Shown piece by piece: positions 42,982 to 53,515 of a DNA stretch of 64,000 nt. Made by a program: the position numbers and the translations under genes. Source of the DNA: Methylophilus sp. 5 (GTDB taxonomy: Bacteria; Pseudomonadota; Gammaproteobacteria; Burkholderiales; Methylophilaceae); the NCBI RefSeq assembly GCF_000515275.1, contig NZ_KI911560.1, positions 682,001 to 746,000 on the forward strand, in the 5' to 3' direction. A model generated the notes under the pieces. That model did no database searches, had not been told where the DNA came from, and saw only the letters and a program-made list of their open reading frames with translations. Positions within the stretch are counted from its first letter, which is position 1. Each line of letters starts with the position of its first letter.

Positions 42982-44076
42982 TTAGAACTTACCGACGCGC
43001 TCCTGCTGAATCACCCAGCGACTTCCTTCTTTCACCAGATTGAGCGTTTTATTCGAGTTTGCGTCCAGGCCAGTTGCTTTGTACACCTGACGGAATGTCA
43101 CCTTGGCTGCAGCATCACTCTCGATTTTCACAGCCAGATTGCTCAGTTTGACCGAAATTTTGCTTGGACGGCTGATACGATCACGGCGGGTAGATTCCCA
43201 CTGCTTGCGTGATTCACCCGCAGGCGTTTTAAAGTCTTTGGCGTAGCTATCCAGGTATTTATCTACATTCTGCGCCGTCCAGGCATCTGCCCAGCTGTTA
43301 ACCGCATCCAGTACCGCACGCTCCTGATGATCATTGGCTGGCTTGGCTTCGACTGGTTTAGATTCAACCACAGCAGGCTTTTTGGTCTCAGCTACGACTG
43401 GCGGCGCCACTGCAACCGGAGGTGTTGGCGTTACTGACGACGGCGTGGCTGGCGGGTTAGCTGGTACAGCATTCACAGGTGGTGTCACACCAGGCGTGGC
43501 AGCTAGCGCAGGCGGCACGGTGTTGGTCGTACGCGCAACGGCACGTTTGCCACCGAACAAATCGGTAATCATCGCCAGCTTGCCTTGTGCACGACTATTT
43601 GAGGTGTCGAGTTTGAGCGCTTTATCATAAGCCTCAGACGCCAGCCGTGCATAGATATCGCCCAGATTTTCATGCGCAGTAGCATAGCTTGGATGCGTTT
43701 TAATGGCCGACTCCAGCGCTTTTCTAGCCTTGTCATACTGACCCTGGTCTGCGTATAACACCGCCAGATTATTATAAGGCTCGGGCAAATTAGGGTACTT
43801 TTCTGTCAACTCAGTAAACGACTTGATGGCATCATCGCGCTTGCCTAACTCCACCAGAATGACGCCACGCATAAACATGGCTTCAGCATTTTTGGGGTTG
43901 GCAGACAAGTAACTATTCACACGCTCCAGCGCGGCCGCCTGATTGCCCTGCTCTGACAGCTGGTTAATTTCACGCAGCTCTACATTGGTTTGACCCGCCA
44001 AAGTATAATGAGACAAGGTGACCTGGCTTAAAAGGACGCCCAACACCAGCAAAGTTTTTTTTAATGTTGCGTTCAT
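42982..44076 (-). CDS. TPR-repeat exported protein with Cds6-type C-terminal domain
   Basis: 364 residues. A signal peptide (KTLLVLGVLLSQVTLSHYTLA) precedes about three to four TPRs (residues 30-160, such as AEAMFMRGVILVELGKRDDAIKSF and LPEPYNNLAVLYADQGQYDKARKAL). A Pro/Val/Ala/Thr-rich linker follows (about 185-250). The C-terminal domain of about 105 residues (VNSWADAWTAQNVDKYLDSYAKDFKTPAG...RQVYKATGL) is homologous to the end of the L,D-transpeptidase encoded next. This suggests a shared partner in peptidoglycan remodelling; the function is not established. Confidence 0.85.
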   Translation of the reverse strand: MNATLKKTLLVLGVLLSQVTLSHYTLAGQTNVELREINQLSEQGNQAAALERVNSYLSANPKNAEAMFMRGVILVELGKRDDAIKSFTELTEKYPNLPEPYNNLAVLYADQGQYDKARKALESAIKTHPSYATAHENLGDIYARLASEAYDKALKLDTSNSRAQGKLAMITDLFGGKRAVARTTNTVPPALAATPGVTPPVNAVPANPPATPSSVTPTPPVAVAPPVVAETKKPAVVESKPVEAKPANDHQERAVLDAVNSWADAWTAQNVDKYLDSYAKDFKTPAGESRKQWESTRRDRISRPSKISVKLSNLAVKIESDAAAKVTFRQVYKATGLDANSNKTLNLVKEGSRWVIQQERVGKF

Positions 44077-44115
44077 GAGTTTATTACCTGAGCAATCGTT
44101 GATTTTTAGCAGTAT

Positions 44116-44337
44116 GTTATACTTGAATTGTACAAGAGACAGTGCGCGTTTAGGTGATTATTACGCGATGCTTCAACACCAATTTGTGTCCTGCGTGGTT
44201 TACCTGACAACAAACGAGCAAGCTGTGGCGCGCCTCGCCGACACAAAATAACAAGCACCACACGTTTAACATAAATTAAACACTACAATACTTCTGCTAA
44301 TTTTATCACGCCTTCATCCTTTTTACATTTCGTTAGC
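44116..44337 (+). promoter_or_regulatory. Divergent spacer and long leader before cysS
   Basis: An extended -10 element TGTTATACT is at 44115-44123. If used, cysS has a leader of about 210 nt that contains a possible 27-codon frame (44168-44251). No T-box, riboswitch or strong hairpin was recognised. Confidence 0.3.
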
Positions 44338-45699
44338 ATGTTAAAACTACACAACACCCTTTCCCGCAGCAAGCAAGTTTTCGAGCCCATTACAGAAAAA
44401 AAAGTCAGCATGTATGTCTGCGGCATGACGGTGTATGACTTTTGTCATCTGGGCCATGCGCGCGTGATGGTGGTGTTTGACATGGTGGCACGCTGGTTCC
44501 GCACCAGCGGTTACGAGGTCACTTATGTACGTAACATCACCGATATTGATGACAAAATCATCAAACGTGCTAACGAAAACAACGAAAGCATCCAAAGCCT
44601 GACCCAACGCTTTATTACCGCCATGGACGAAGATTCGGCCAAACTCGGCATTATCCGCCCGGACATTGAACCGCGTGCCACCGAGCATGTACAGGGCATG
44701 CTGGAGATGATCAGCCAGCTCATAGACAAAGGCTTTGCTTACCAGGCCAGCAACGGCGACGTATTTTACAAAGTGCGTAGCTTTAACGACTACGGCAAAC
44801 TGTCTGGCAAATCACTGGAAGACCTGCGCGCCGGTGAACGCGTCGATGTCGATAACCACAAACAAGACCCGCTGGACTTTGTGCTGTGGAAGTCAGTCAA
44901 ACCCGGTGAACCTTATTGGGAGTCACCCTGGGGTAATGGCCGCCCAGGCTGGCATATTGAATGTTCAGTCATGAGTGCGGCGCATTTAGGCCAACACTTT
45001 GACATCCATGGCGGCGGCCAGGACTTGCAGTTTCCACACCACGAAAACGAAATTGCACAATCCGAAGCCACCCATGGCTGCACCATGGCTAACTACTGGA
45101 TGCACAACGGCTTTATCCGCGTTGATGATGAAAAAATGTCCAAGTCCCTTGGCAATTTTTTTACTATTCGTGAAGTGCTGGAGCAATACGACCCAGAAGT
45201 CGTGCGCTTCTTTATTTTGCGCGCACACTACCGCAGCCCGCTCAACTACTCAGACAAACATCTGGATGATGCCAAAGCGTCTTTAACGCGCTTATACACT
45301 GCATTGCGTGGCATTGAAACCACAGACAGCGCAATTGACTGGGCCTTGCCACAAACCGCCAAATTCAAATCAGCCATGGACGACGACTTCAACACACCCG
45401 AAGCCATCGCCGTGTTGTTTGAACTCGCCAACGATTTAAACAAAGATAAATCTGCCGCCACTGCCGCATTATTGAAACAATTGGCTGCGATTATCGGCCT
45501 GCTGCAACGCGACCCGGAAAGCTTTATGCAAGGCGAAACCAGCAATAACACACTGGATATCGAAGCGCTGATCAGCGCGCGCATCGCCGCTAAAACCGCC
45601 AAAAACTATGCCGAAGCAGACCGCATCCGCAAAGAGTTAGCAGAAGCAGGCATCGTATTAGAAGATACTGCGCAAGGCACCACCTGGCGCCGCGCCTGA
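44338..45699 (+). CDS. cysS: Cysteine--tRNA ligase
   Basis: 453 residues. Class I signatures: zinc ligand Cys in [23 protein letters not shown] with HLGH as the HIGH motif, [48 protein letters not shown] (zinc ligands Cys, His, Glu) and the KMSKSLGN loop. The DALR-type C-terminal helical domain ends with [19 protein letters not shown]. It is divergent from the TPR gene and followed by argJ after about 40 nt. Confidence 0.98.
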   Translation: MLKLHNTLSRSKQVFEPITEKKVSMYVCGMTVYDFCHLGHARVMVVFDMVARWFRTSGYEVTYVRNITDIDDKIIKRANENNESIQSLTQRFITAMDEDSAKLGIIRPDIEPRATEHVQGMLEMISQLIDKGFAYQASNGDVFYKVRSFNDYGKLSGKSLEDLRAGERVDVDNHKQDPLDFVLWKSVKPGEPYWESPWGNGRPGWHIECSVMSAAHLGQHFDIHGGGQDLQFPHHENEIAQSEATHGCTMANYWMHNGFIRVDDEKMSKSLGNFFTIREVLEQYDPEVVRFFILRAHYRSPLNYSDKHLDDAKASLTRLYTALRGIETTDSAIDWALPQTAKFKSAMDDDFNTPEAIAVLFELANDLNKDKSAATAALLKQLAAIIGLLQRDPESFMQGETSNNTLDIEALISARIAAKTAKNYAEADRIRKELAEAGIVLEDTAQGTTWRRA

Positions 45700-45742
45700 T
45701 TTATAAAAAACACCATTCTTTTGAAAAACTGAAGGAAAACGG

Positions 45743-46969
45743 ATGCCCGTCAAATTATCTGCTCCCACCGCTGAAGCTTTACTGCCTGTTCAAGGCGTAC
45801 AACTGGGCTTTGCCCAGGCGCATATCCGCAAACCCAACCGCAAAGACGTGCTGGTAATCACACTAGCGGAAGGCAGCAGCGTTTCTGGCGTGTTTACGCT
45901 TAACCGCTTTTGCGCAGCACCCGTCACCGTCTGTAAAGAGCATTTGCAACTGAACAAAGGCATCCGCGCACTGCTGGTGAATACCGGCTGCGCTAACGCA
46001 GGCACGGGCCAGCAAGGCCTGGACGATGCACGCGCGAGCTGTATTGGCGTGGCTCAAACGCTTAGCATCAGCCCCGAGCAAGTGTTGCCGTTTTCTACCG
46101 GCGTGATTCTGGAAACACTGCCGATGGAGAGACTGCTGGCGGGCATCGCCCCGGCTGTCGACAACTTGCAAGAAGACAACTGGCTAAATGCGGCAGAAGC
46201 CATCATGACCACAGACATTGTCGCCAAAGGCACTTCACGCACGCTGACTATCGACGGCAAACAAGTCACCATCACCGGCATCAGCAAAGGCTCCGGCATG
46301 ATTCACCCTAACATGGCGACCATGCTGGGTTATATAGCCACCGATGCCGCCATCAGCCAGGCCGCGCTAGACAGCATCATCCAGCACGCCGTGAATAAAT
46401 CGTTTAACTGCATTACGGTCGACGGCGACACCAGCACTAACGACAGCCTAATCCTGATGGCCACCGGCCAGGCAGGCAATGCAGCCATTAACGAACAAAG
46501 TGCAGACTTTGTGACCTTGCGCGACGCCTTAACTGATGTCGCCACCGAACTGGCACAAGCCATCGTAAGAGACGGCGAAGGCGCCACCAAATTTATGACC
46601 ATTCAAGTTGAAGCGGGTAAAGATGTAGAGGAATGCCGCAAAATCGCCTATGCCATCGCCCACTCCCCGCTGATTAAAACCGCCTTCTTCGCCTCCGACC
46701 CTAACCTGGGCCGCATTTTGGCCGCGATTGGTTATGCCGGCATTGATGACCTCGACGTCAACACCATGCAATTGTATTTAGGCGATGTACTAGTCGCCGA
46801 AAAAGGTGGCCGGGCCGCGAGTTACGTTGAAGAGCAAGGCGCAGCCGTGATGAAAGAAAGTGACATTCTGGTGCGCGTGGTGCTGAATCGCGGTAATGCG
46901 GATGCCACGGTATGGACCTGCGATTTTTCTTATGATTATGTGAAGATTAATGCGGATTACAGATCGTAA
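45743..46969 (+). CDS. argJ: Bifunctional glutamate N-acetyltransferase / amino-acid N-acetyltransferase
   Basis: 408 residues. ArgJ recycles the acetyl group from N-acetylornithine to glutamate in arginine synthesis. Motifs: [62 protein letters not shown], the autocleavage site [21 protein letters not shown] (nucleophilic Thr in MAT), [13 protein letters not shown] and [29 protein letters not shown]. Two hairpins follow the stop before repeat copy D. Confidence 0.97.
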   Translation: MPVKLSAPTAEALLPVQGVQLGFAQAHIRKPNRKDVLVITLAEGSSVSGVFTLNRFCAAPVTVCKEHLQLNKGIRALLVNTGCANAGTGQQGLDDARASCIGVAQTLSISPEQVLPFSTGVILETLPMERLLAGIAPAVDNLQEDNWLNAAEAIMTTDIVAKGTSRTLTIDGKQVTITGISKGSGMIHPNMATMLGYIATDAAISQAALDSIIQHAVNKSFNCITVDGDTSTNDSLILMATGQAGNAAINEQSADFVTLRDALTDVATELAQAIVRDGEGATKFMTIQVEAGKDVEECRKIAYAIAHSPLIKTAFFASDPNLGRILAAIGYAGIDDLDVNTMQLYLGDVLVAEKGGRAASYVEEQGAAVMKESDILVRVVLNRGNADATVWTCDFSYDYVKINADYRS

Positions 46970-47010
46970 TACACAGAAATGAACTCGCGCTGAGTTCCTT
47001 CATGACACTA

Positions 47011-47052
47011 GAAAGCCACCTTAACTCTTAGGCAGTTTGGGTGGCTTTTTTA
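47011..47052 (+). terminator. Terminator-like hairpin after argJ
   Basis: AAAGCCACC and GGTGGCTTT pair across a loop of about 19 nt, followed by TTTTTA. A smaller hairpin GAACTC/GAGTTC lies just before (46981-46997). The T-tract runs directly into repeat copy D. Confidence 0.7.
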
Positions 47053-47770
47053 TTTCGCCTCTCGGCGAGTCACTTTCTGATGCTTGCCCCTCAGAAAGTA
47101 ACCAAAGAAGAGGGCACCCAGCCATCACGGCCTTCGGCTTCCTTGCGTTGCTCAACAAAGTGGGCGGCCATCGAAACTCGCCCTAGCAGCTTGCAAAAAA
47201 CGCAAGCCACCGCGGAACTCGAACAGCCGATGGCCGACTACCCCCACTTCGTCTCCGCTACTCAGCGTAATGGAATGGGATTCTTCTCATTTAAGTAGCA
47301 GCACCCCAGTTTGGACGGTTCAAAAACCAGATTCTTTTTATTCAGTTCGCTTTCGGTGGCAGTCGCATGGTGTTCGGGGCCCCCATCTGCCGCGCCGAGT
47401 AGCGTAGGCAAAGTGGGAGGTTTCGGCCATCGGCTGTCCGAGCTCCGCAACAAGCCACGTTGTGTGTGGCTTGTCAGGGCGAGTTTCGATGGACGCCCAC
47501 TTTGACGAGCAACGCAGGAATCAAGCGGAAGCTGGGGTGCATTTCTTTTGGTTACTTATTCTTTGGGCAAGCAAAGAAAAGTAACTCGCTGTAAAAGCGA
47601 AAAGAAACCTCACAAACAACCATAAACGCGTGGGCATCAATGCCCACTACGACTACGCTGACCAATCTGAACAATCTTTTATTGCTATCTCGCCCTACCA
47701 GGACTCCGGCCTACGCCGGAATAACGAAGGTTAACGCTCAATGAGCGCCAAGCAATCAAAGAATGACTTT
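47053..47770. repeat. Long palindromic dispersed repeat, copy D (cloverleaf type)
   Basis: Fourth copy; core 47053-47602. Both side modules are closed by AAGTGGG/CCCACTT (left 47158-47164 with 47243-47249; right 47411-47417 with 47497-47503), so both arms changed together relative to copy A. The inner 12-mers are in the copy A order. The right tail (to AAAGAATGACTTT at about 47758-47770) includes CCTACGCCGGAATAACGA as in A and B, plus a GTGGGCATCAATGCCCAC hairpin. No left outer repeat is seen; the argJ terminator stands there. The right end is 1 nt from the arfB stop. Confidence 0.9.
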
Positions 47771-47771
47771 A

Positions 47772-48173
47772 TCAATCATCCCCCATTACTCTGCCCCGCC
47801 CCTGCTTAACCACCCCTCGCTGCATCTTCCCCGTTACCCGCCGTTTTTTAGACGCCAGCGTCGGCCTGGTCGCATAACGCACTGCATGCACATGGCTGGC
47901 GGTATCAACAATGGCATGCAAACGCGCAATCGCATCGCGCTTATTAGCTTCTTGTGTGCGATATTGCTGCGCTTTAATCACCAGCACGCCTTCAGCTGTA
48001 ATACGCTGATCGTTGCTATGCAACAACCGGGCTTTAATCACATCACTCAGGCTAGAGCTATGAATATCAAAACGCAGATGAATGGCGGAAGAGACTTTAT
48101 TGACGTTTTGCCCACCCGCCCCTTGCGCACGTATGGCGGTGAGCGTGTATTCGTGGGCGGCGATGGTGATCAT
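47772..48173 (-). CDS. arfB: Alternative ribosome-rescue factor (peptidyl-tRNA hydrolase ArfB)
   Basis: 133 residues. The GGQ domain is IRAQGAGGQNVNKVSSAIHL, the motif that hydrolyses peptidyl-tRNA on stalled ribosomes. It lacks the codon-recognition domains of RF1/RF2. The C-terminal tail is basic (RPTLASKKRRVTGKMQRG), as needed to enter the empty mRNA channel. The start overlaps the helicase stop by 4 nt. Confidence 0.95.
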   Translation of the reverse strand: MITIAAHEYTLTAIRAQGAGGQNVNKVSSAIHLRFDIHSSSLSDVIKARLLHSNDQRITAEGVLVIKAQQYRTQEANKRDAIARLHAIVDTASHVHAVRYATRPTLASKKRRVTGKMQRGVVKQGRGRVMGDD

Positions 48174-50122
48174 GGTTGCAGGGCGTTATTGATGTAAGTA
48201 AAAAAATCATCCACCTCTTGCTGCACGCGGGTGCGCCGAAAGGGTGGCAGGCTTTGCCAGATACGTCGGCCGTAAGGCTTATCCACCAGGCGCGGATCAC
48301 AAATCATCAGCACGCCAAAATCCTGCTCGTCGCGGATTAAGCGGCCTGCGCCTTGCTTGAGCGTGATCACCGCATAAGGCAGTTGATACTCCATAAAGGC
48401 ATTTTTGCCTTCGGTATTCATTTTTTCAATCCGCGCAGAAAGCACGGGGTCATCTGGCGGCGCAAATGGCAATTTGTCGATAATCACGCATGACAAGGCT
48501 TCACCACGCACATCGACGCCTTCCCAGAAGCTTTGCGAGCCAACCAGCACGGCATTGCCATGGGCGCGAAACCGATCCAGCAGCTCGGTACGGTTACTCT
48601 CGCCTTGCATGAGCAGCGGATATTCCAGCCCATGCTCTTCAAACGCTTGCTTAAGCAGTGCATGCACTTCACGCATGGCTTTGAGTGAGGTGCATAACAC
48701 AAAGGCGCGACCACGGCTGGCTTGCAGCACCGGCAAACTCATGGCCGCTACCGCCGCCGTATAGGCACTACTGTTAGGCTCAGGCATACCGGATGGCACG
48801 TAGAGCAAGGCCTGTTGGCCATAATCAAACGGACTTTGCCAATGTTTGGTCTGTGCCGCCAGCAAGCCCATTTGGCCTTGATAATGGCTAAAGTCACTTT
48901 TCACTGCCAGCGTGGCAGAGGTAAAAATCCAGGCGCGCGGCTGGGCATTGAGTTGCTTGCCAAAGCCATCGGCCACACTGAGCGGCGTGGCGTGCAACTG
49001 CACGCTTTGGCTGAATACCTCTACCCAGCGCACCAGGTTGGCCTGGTTACCTTTTAACCAGGCCTCAAGCAAAGCCAGCAAGGCCTCGCCGCGTTGCCAG
49101 CATTTTTCAAGCAAGGGGTCACGGCCAGCCTGGGTTTCGAGCACAGCAGTCAGCGTGCCCAAGGTCTCCAGCAGGCGCTGATAGGCAGTGTCAAAGTTTT
49201 TTAATGCCTGTGCTTTTTGCACCGGCATACGTGCACCTTCAAACTGGAACACTAACCTGAAATCACGACAGGCTTTTTCCAGTGGCGGCACGGCCTCACT
49301 CAGTGGCACGCAATCTTTGGCCAAGGTCAGGTAAGCCATCTGGCTATCACGCGCCAGATCCATTAATTGCGAGGTGGAAATATCCTCGCCAAAAAACAAG
49401 CCAGCGACTTCCGGCAATTGATGCGCTTCATCAAACACCACGGTGTTGGCGCTAGGCAGCAACTCGGCCACGCCCTCGTCACGCAACATGACATCAGCAA
49501 AAAACAAGTGATGGTTGACCACGACCACATCGGCGGCCAGTGCCTGCTTGCGCGCTTCCATCACAAAGCATTGCTTGTAAAACTGGCAATCCTGCCCCAC
49601 GCAGTTATCACGCGTTGAGGTCACTTGCTGCCAGACTGTGGCCTGCTCAGGCACCTCGACCAGTTCGGCTTTATCGCCGCTTTGGCTGTTCTCGGCAAAG
49701 CTTTGCAAAATGGGGATATATTGCGCATCTTCGCGCGACTGGAAGCGGCCTTCTTGGCTGGCGCGTTGCAAATGGTAGTGGCAAATGTAGTTGGAGCGGC
49801 CTTTGAGCATGGCCACAGAAACTGGCACTTTAAGCGCTTCGCGCACAGCGGGCAGGTCACGCTGATAGAGTTGGTCTTGCAGGGTTTTGGTACCGGTAGA
49901 GATAATCACCTTGCCGCCAGACAACAAGGCGGGCACCAGATAAGCATAAGTTTTACCGGTACCAGTGCCTGCTTCAGCTACTAATTGCTGCTGTTGTTCG
50001 ATGGCTTCGGCAATCGCCTGCGCCATTTCCTGCTGTTGCGGACGGCTACGGAAATCAGGCATGGCTTGCGCCAAACACCCGTTCTCTAAAAAGGCGGAAC
50101 TGACTTGCTGCTGAAAAGACAT
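48170..50122 (-). CDS. DinG/YoaA-family ATP-dependent DNA helicase
   Basis: 650 residues from the ATG giving MSFQQQVSSAFLENGCLAQ; an upstream in-frame start would add 31 unlikely residues. XPD-like superfamily 2 helicase: Q-region FRSRPQQQEMAQAIAEAIE, Walker A VAEAGTGTGKTYAYLVPAL, motif Ia ISTGTKTLQDQL, DEAH box VFDEAHQLPEVAG, motif V/VI GSQSFWEGVDVRG and QGAGRLIRDEQDFGVLMI. Fe-S cluster cysteines are in NYICHYHLQ and DNCVGQDCQFYKQCF. The length fits YoaA, which in E. coli works with HolC. Confidence 0.93.
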   Translation of the reverse strand: MSFQQQVSSAFLENGCLAQAMPDFRSRPQQQEMAQAIAEAIEQQQQLVAEAGTGTGKTYAYLVPALLSGGKVIISTGTKTLQDQLYQRDLPAVREALKVPVSVAMLKGRSNYICHYHLQRASQEGRFQSREDAQYIPILQSFAENSQSGDKAELVEVPEQATVWQQVTSTRDNCVGQDCQFYKQCFVMEARKQALAADVVVVNHHLFFADVMLRDEGVAELLPSANTVVFDEAHQLPEVAGLFFGEDISTSQLMDLARDSQMAYLTLAKDCVPLSEAVPPLEKACRDFRLVFQFEGARMPVQKAQALKNFDTAYQRLLETLGTLTAVLETQAGRDPLLEKCWQRGEALLALLEAWLKGNQANLVRWVEVFSQSVQLHATPLSVADGFGKQLNAQPRAWIFTSATLAVKSDFSHYQGQMGLLAAQTKHWQSPFDYGQQALLYVPSGMPEPNSSAYTAAVAAMSLPVLQASRGRAFVLCTSLKAMREVHALLKQAFEEHGLEYPLLMQGESNRTELLDRFRAHGNAVLVGSQSFWEGVDVRGEALSCVIIDKLPFAPPDDPVLSARIEKMNTEGKNAFMEYQLPYAVITLKQGAGRLIRDEQDFGVLMICDPRLVDKPYGRRIWQSLPPFRRTRVQQEVDDFFTYINNALQP

Positions 50123-50307
50123 ACGCCAATTATCCCACGAGCCACAATAAATCAGACAGGCTTTTTCAATAAATGCATGCGCGAACAATGGCGACAAACG
50201 CTGCAAAAAGGCCAAAATACTTGCACATGCCGCTAAAGTATGGCAAGGTTTAGGCCGTTGTCACTTCTATCTAACCACCAAACCCTTTCTCCAAGCCCTT
50301 GATTGTG

Positions 50308-50862
50308 ATGAATAAATCGTTTATTCGGCTGGCTGCTTTACTGGTCAGCGTGCTGTTATGCCAATGCAAAAGTGTCGCCGCGCCAGGCGATGATACGCGC
50401 TGGAAAAACGCCTATAGCTACTCACAAGAGCAAGTGATGGAGAGCCAGTCCGGCATTGCGGGCGCCTGGTCAGAAAAGGTAGAAGAAATCATGATTCGCG
50501 CCTTGAGCCTGACTGGCGTCGACTATAAATACGGCGGCCGCAGCCCCGAAACCGGCTTTGATTGCAGTGGTTTCGTTCAATACGTGTTCAAACATGCCGC
50601 ACAGATTTCTTTACCGCCATCTGCCCGCACCATCAGTGAAATGGGCGACGCGGTCAAGCGCGAAGAGTTGCAGCCTGGTGACCTGGTGTTTTTTAATACG
50701 TTGAAATCAGCGTTTTCACATGTGGGCATTTACGTTGGCAACAACCAGTTTATCCATGCGCCTAGAGCCGGCGCCAAAGTACGCGTCGAAAACATGGACG
50801 AACGCTACTGGAGCACGCGCTACAACGGCGCCAAACGGCTGGAAGTAGAAGCCTCAAAATAA
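50308..50862 (+). CDS. NlpC/P60 family cell-wall peptidase
   Basis: 184 residues from the ATG giving MNKSFIRL. A signal peptide with a possible lipobox (SVLLCQC) precedes the C40 domain. Catalytic Cys is in ETGFDCSGFVQYVFKHA, followed by LQPGDLVFFNTLKSAFSHVGIYVGNNQFIHAP with the His. Such enzymes cut gamma-D-Glu/meso-DAP links in peptidoglycan stem peptides (Spr/NlpC-like). The gene is monocistronic and convergent with the next one. Confidence 0.92.
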   Translation: MNKSFIRLAALLVSVLLCQCKSVAAPGDDTRWKNAYSYSQEQVMESQSGIAGAWSEKVEEIMIRALSLTGVDYKYGGRSPETGFDCSGFVQYVFKHAAQISLPPSARTISEMGDAVKREELQPGDLVFFNTLKSAFSHVGIYVGNNQFIHAPRAGAKVRVENMDERYWSTRYNGAKRLEVEASK

Positions 50863-50884
50863 CGGCTTCAACGCCAAAGCGCAG

Positions 50885-51181
50885 TTACTCGCCTGCGCCC
50901 AACACTGGCGTATCGCTGTGGCCCAGAGAGCGCTCTGGATCAATCAGGTCACGAATCAACTGCTTTAGCTCTTTAGACTCAGGAAAACGCCCTGCTTCTT
51001 TGCGTGAAAAAATCACGGCACCATCGCAACGCACCTCAAGAATACCGCCGGTGCCCGGCACCAGATTCACCGATCTTAAATCAGTATCAAACGTTGTCAA
51101 TAACTCCTGCGCCAGCCAGGCGGCGCGTAACAACCAACGGCACTGTGTACAAAATTCAATTTCTACGATAGGCTTTTGCAT
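50885..51181 (-). CDS. SelT/SelW/SelH family thioredoxin-like protein
   Basis: 98 residues. The N-terminal redox motif is IEFCTQCRWLLRAAWLAQELL (CxxC in place of CxxU) and the later VNLVPGTGGILEVRCDGAVIFSRKEAGRFPESKELKQLIRD is diagnostic for the Rdx family. The role is thought to be redox-related but is not defined. It is convergent with the NlpC/P60 gene. Confidence 0.9.
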   Translation of the reverse strand: MQKPIVEIEFCTQCRWLLRAAWLAQELLTTFDTDLRSVNLVPGTGGILEVRCDGAVIFSRKEAGRFPESKELKQLIRDLIDPERSLGHSDTPVLGAGE

Positions 51182-51354
51182 ATTTCACTCTAAACATTTA
51201 TTTGCGTGAAGAGTATAGTCAATTTTATTGAAATAGCGGAAAATGAACTTAACAGCGTTCTGTCTACTCTCTGCAAACAGGCTGTCATCAACAGATGCAA
51301 CTTGACTCTTATTAAAGTAATATTCTTCGCTTAATTGATCACACAAGGCATGGT

Positions 51355-52782
51355 ATGCGTTCCAAATTAGAAAAATTCAGCTTGCTGGGTGCAGGCGTGT
51401 TTGTAGGTATCCTGGTCAGTATCAACATTTCCGCCTGGGCAGACAGAACATCCGTGTCGCAACTGCCTATTGATGAGTTGCGTGTATTTGCCGAAGTGTT
51501 CGCCAAAGTAAAATCTGACTACGTTGAACCGGTAGAAGACAAAAAGCTCATTAATGAAGCCCTGTCTGGCATGCTGCAAGGCCTGGATCCGCACTCGACC
51601 TTTATGGATGCAGATGCCTACAAAGAGCTGCAAGCAGGCACGCAAGGCGAGTTTGGTGGTTTAGGCATTGAAGTCGCCATGGAAGACGGCCTGGTAAAAG
51701 TAGTGACGCCGATTGAAGACAGCCCGGCCTACAAAGCAGGCTTGAAGTCTGGCGACCTGATCATGAAACTGGACGACACCCAGGTGCGTGGCTTGACCTT
51801 GAACGATGCGGTGAAACGCATGCGTGGCACGCCAGATACCAAAATCGTGTTGACGGTGATTCGCAAAGGCGAGGACAAACCTCTTAGCTTTACTCTCACC
51901 CGCGCCATCATTAAATCGCAAAGCGTGAAGAACAAATGGATTGAACAAGGGTATGGCTATGTTCGCATCACCCAGTTCCAGGAACGTACTGGAGAAGATC
52001 TGGCCAAAGCGCTGAAAAGCTTGCAAACTGAAAACAAAACGCCTCTGAAAGGCTTGGTACTCGACCTGCGTAACAACCCAGGTGGTTTGCTGGATGCAGC
52101 AGTCGGTGTATCTGCCGCATTTTTACCTAAAGATGACCTGGTGGTGTACACCGAAGGCCGTGTGGTTGACTCGAAAATGCGCTTGAACGCGACCCCGATG
52201 GATTACGCACGTCGCGGTAAATCAGACTACCTGAAAGATTTGCCAGAGGAGTTTAAGTCTGTGCCTATCGTGGTGTTAATCAACGCCGGCTCGGCCTCGG
52301 CCTCTGAGATTGTGGCGGGCGCACTGCAAGACCACAAACGTGCCACCATCATGGGCATCCAAAGTTTTGGTAAAGGTTCGGTACAAACCATCTTGCCAAT
52401 GAACAATGGCAGCGCAATCAAACTGACCACCGCGCGTTACTTTACGCCAAATGGCCGTTCGATCCAGGCCAAGGGTATCGTGCCGGACGTGATCGTAGAT
52501 GACGGCTCTGACCCAAGTTTAAGCTTGCACGAAGCCGATTTGAAACGCCATTTGTCCAACCCGACTGACGGCAAGGGCAATGCTGACAGTAAGTCTGCTG
52601 ATGAAGCAAAAGCGCGTGCTGCGGCTGAAAAACTCAAAGAAGAGAAACATGCTGAAACACGTGGCCCGATTGAGCCTGCCAGCAAAGATGATTTCCAGTT
52701 TACCCAGGCCATGAACTTGCTCAAAGGCTTGCCAGTTCAAAAGGCACAAGAACCGGCTAAAGTAAGCACCGCTAAACCATGA
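51355..52782 (+). CDS. ctpA: Carboxy-terminal processing protease (S41 family)
   Basis: 475 residues. An N-terminal signal/anchor (FSLLGAGVFVGILVSINISAWA) is followed by MLQGLDPHSTFMDADAY, a PDZ domain (about 85-165, GGLGIEVAMEDGLVKVVTPIEDSPAYKAGLKSGD) and the S41 catalytic core. The Ser is in VLINAGSASASEIVAGALQDHKRA and the Lys in GIQSFGKGSVQTIL. A Lys/Ala/Glu-rich tail of about 75 residues ends the protein. CtpA cleaves periplasmic proteins from their C-termini. Confidence 0.95.
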   Translation: MRSKLEKFSLLGAGVFVGILVSINISAWADRTSVSQLPIDELRVFAEVFAKVKSDYVEPVEDKKLINEALSGMLQGLDPHSTFMDADAYKELQAGTQGEFGGLGIEVAMEDGLVKVVTPIEDSPAYKAGLKSGDLIMKLDDTQVRGLTLNDAVKRMRGTPDTKIVLTVIRKGEDKPLSFTLTRAIIKSQSVKNKWIEQGYGYVRITQFQERTGEDLAKALKSLQTENKTPLKGLVLDLRNNPGGLLDAAVGVSAAFLPKDDLVVYTEGRVVDSKMRLNATPMDYARRGKSDYLKDLPEEFKSVPIVVLINAGSASASEIVAGALQDHKRATIMGIQSFGKGSVQTILPMNNGSAIKLTTARYFTPNGRSIQAKGIVPDVIVDDGSDPSLSLHEADLKRHLSNPTDGKGNADSKSADEAKARAAAEKLKEEKHAETRGPIEPASKDDFQFTQAMNLLKGLPVQKAQEPAKVSTAKP

Positions 52783-52844
52783 TGTTTCGCCTGTTTGCAA
52801 AGCAAGTGCATTTGTAAACAGGCGCCACGCACAGAAAGCGAATC

Positions 52845-53489
52845 ATGTTAAACCTACCGACACTGAGCATAGATAAAGCCATTAACGTGCTGGATATGGG
52901 TCTGCGCACAGTGTTCAGTACGGCCATCGCCAGTCGGCCGTACCCTGCGGCAGACATCGACAATGAAGCAACGCTCAGCGAGCGCGAGCGCAAGCATGCC
53001 GCCGCACTGATGCGCATTAATCATGTTGGCGAAGTCTGTGCGCAAGCGCTATATAGCGGCCAGGCACTGGTGTCGCGTGACCCGGCCAATGTCGAAGCTT
53101 TAAAGCAGGCCTCTCGCGATGAAGTGGATCATTTAGCTTGGTGTGAACAGCGCATGAATGAACTTGGTGGTCGCAAAAGCCTATTGAATCCGCTGTGGTT
53201 TGGCGCCAGCTTGGGGCTGGGCGTGACAGCAGGATTGTTGGGTGACAAATGGAATCTTGGCTTTTTGGCAGAAACAGAACATCAGGTCTCATCCCATTTG
53301 CAGAGCCATTTGCAGCAACTGCCTGCGCATGACAACGCCTCACGTGCGATTGTGTCGCAGATGAAAATAGACGAGGAACATCACGCAGAGACGGCCGAGC
53401 AACTGGGTGGCGCGGCATTGCCTGCTCCGGTAAAACTGGCGATGCGACTGGCCTCCAAAGTGATGACGCGGACAGCGTACCACTTGTAA
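52845..53489 (+). CDS. coq7: 3-demethoxyubiquinol 3-hydroxylase (Coq7)
   Basis: 214 residues, di-iron carboxylate monooxygenase of ubiquinone synthesis. The metal ligands are in [18 protein letters not shown] (Glu), [20 protein letters not shown] (E-x-x-H) , [10 protein letters not shown] and [16 protein letters not shown] (E-x-x-H). [26 protein letters not shown] is the conserved membrane-facing helix pair. It shows aerobic ubiquinone synthesis in this organism. Confidence 0.96.
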   Translation: MLNLPTLSIDKAINVLDMGLRTVFSTAIASRPYPAADIDNEATLSERERKHAAALMRINHVGEVCAQALYSGQALVSRDPANVEALKQASRDEVDHLAWCEQRMNELGGRKSLLNPLWFGASLGLGVTAGLLGDKWNLGFLAETEHQVSSHLQSHLQQLPAHDNASRAIVSQMKIDEEHHAETAEQLGGAALPAPVKLAMRLASKVMTRTAYHL

Positions 53490-53515
53490 GATTTGTAGTA
53501 ACCTAGAAGTCAACC

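Noticed and set aside
44168..44251. 27-codon frame in the cysS leader as a gene
   Set aside because: No Shine-Dalgarno, no recognisable product, and it lies in a divergent promoter region.
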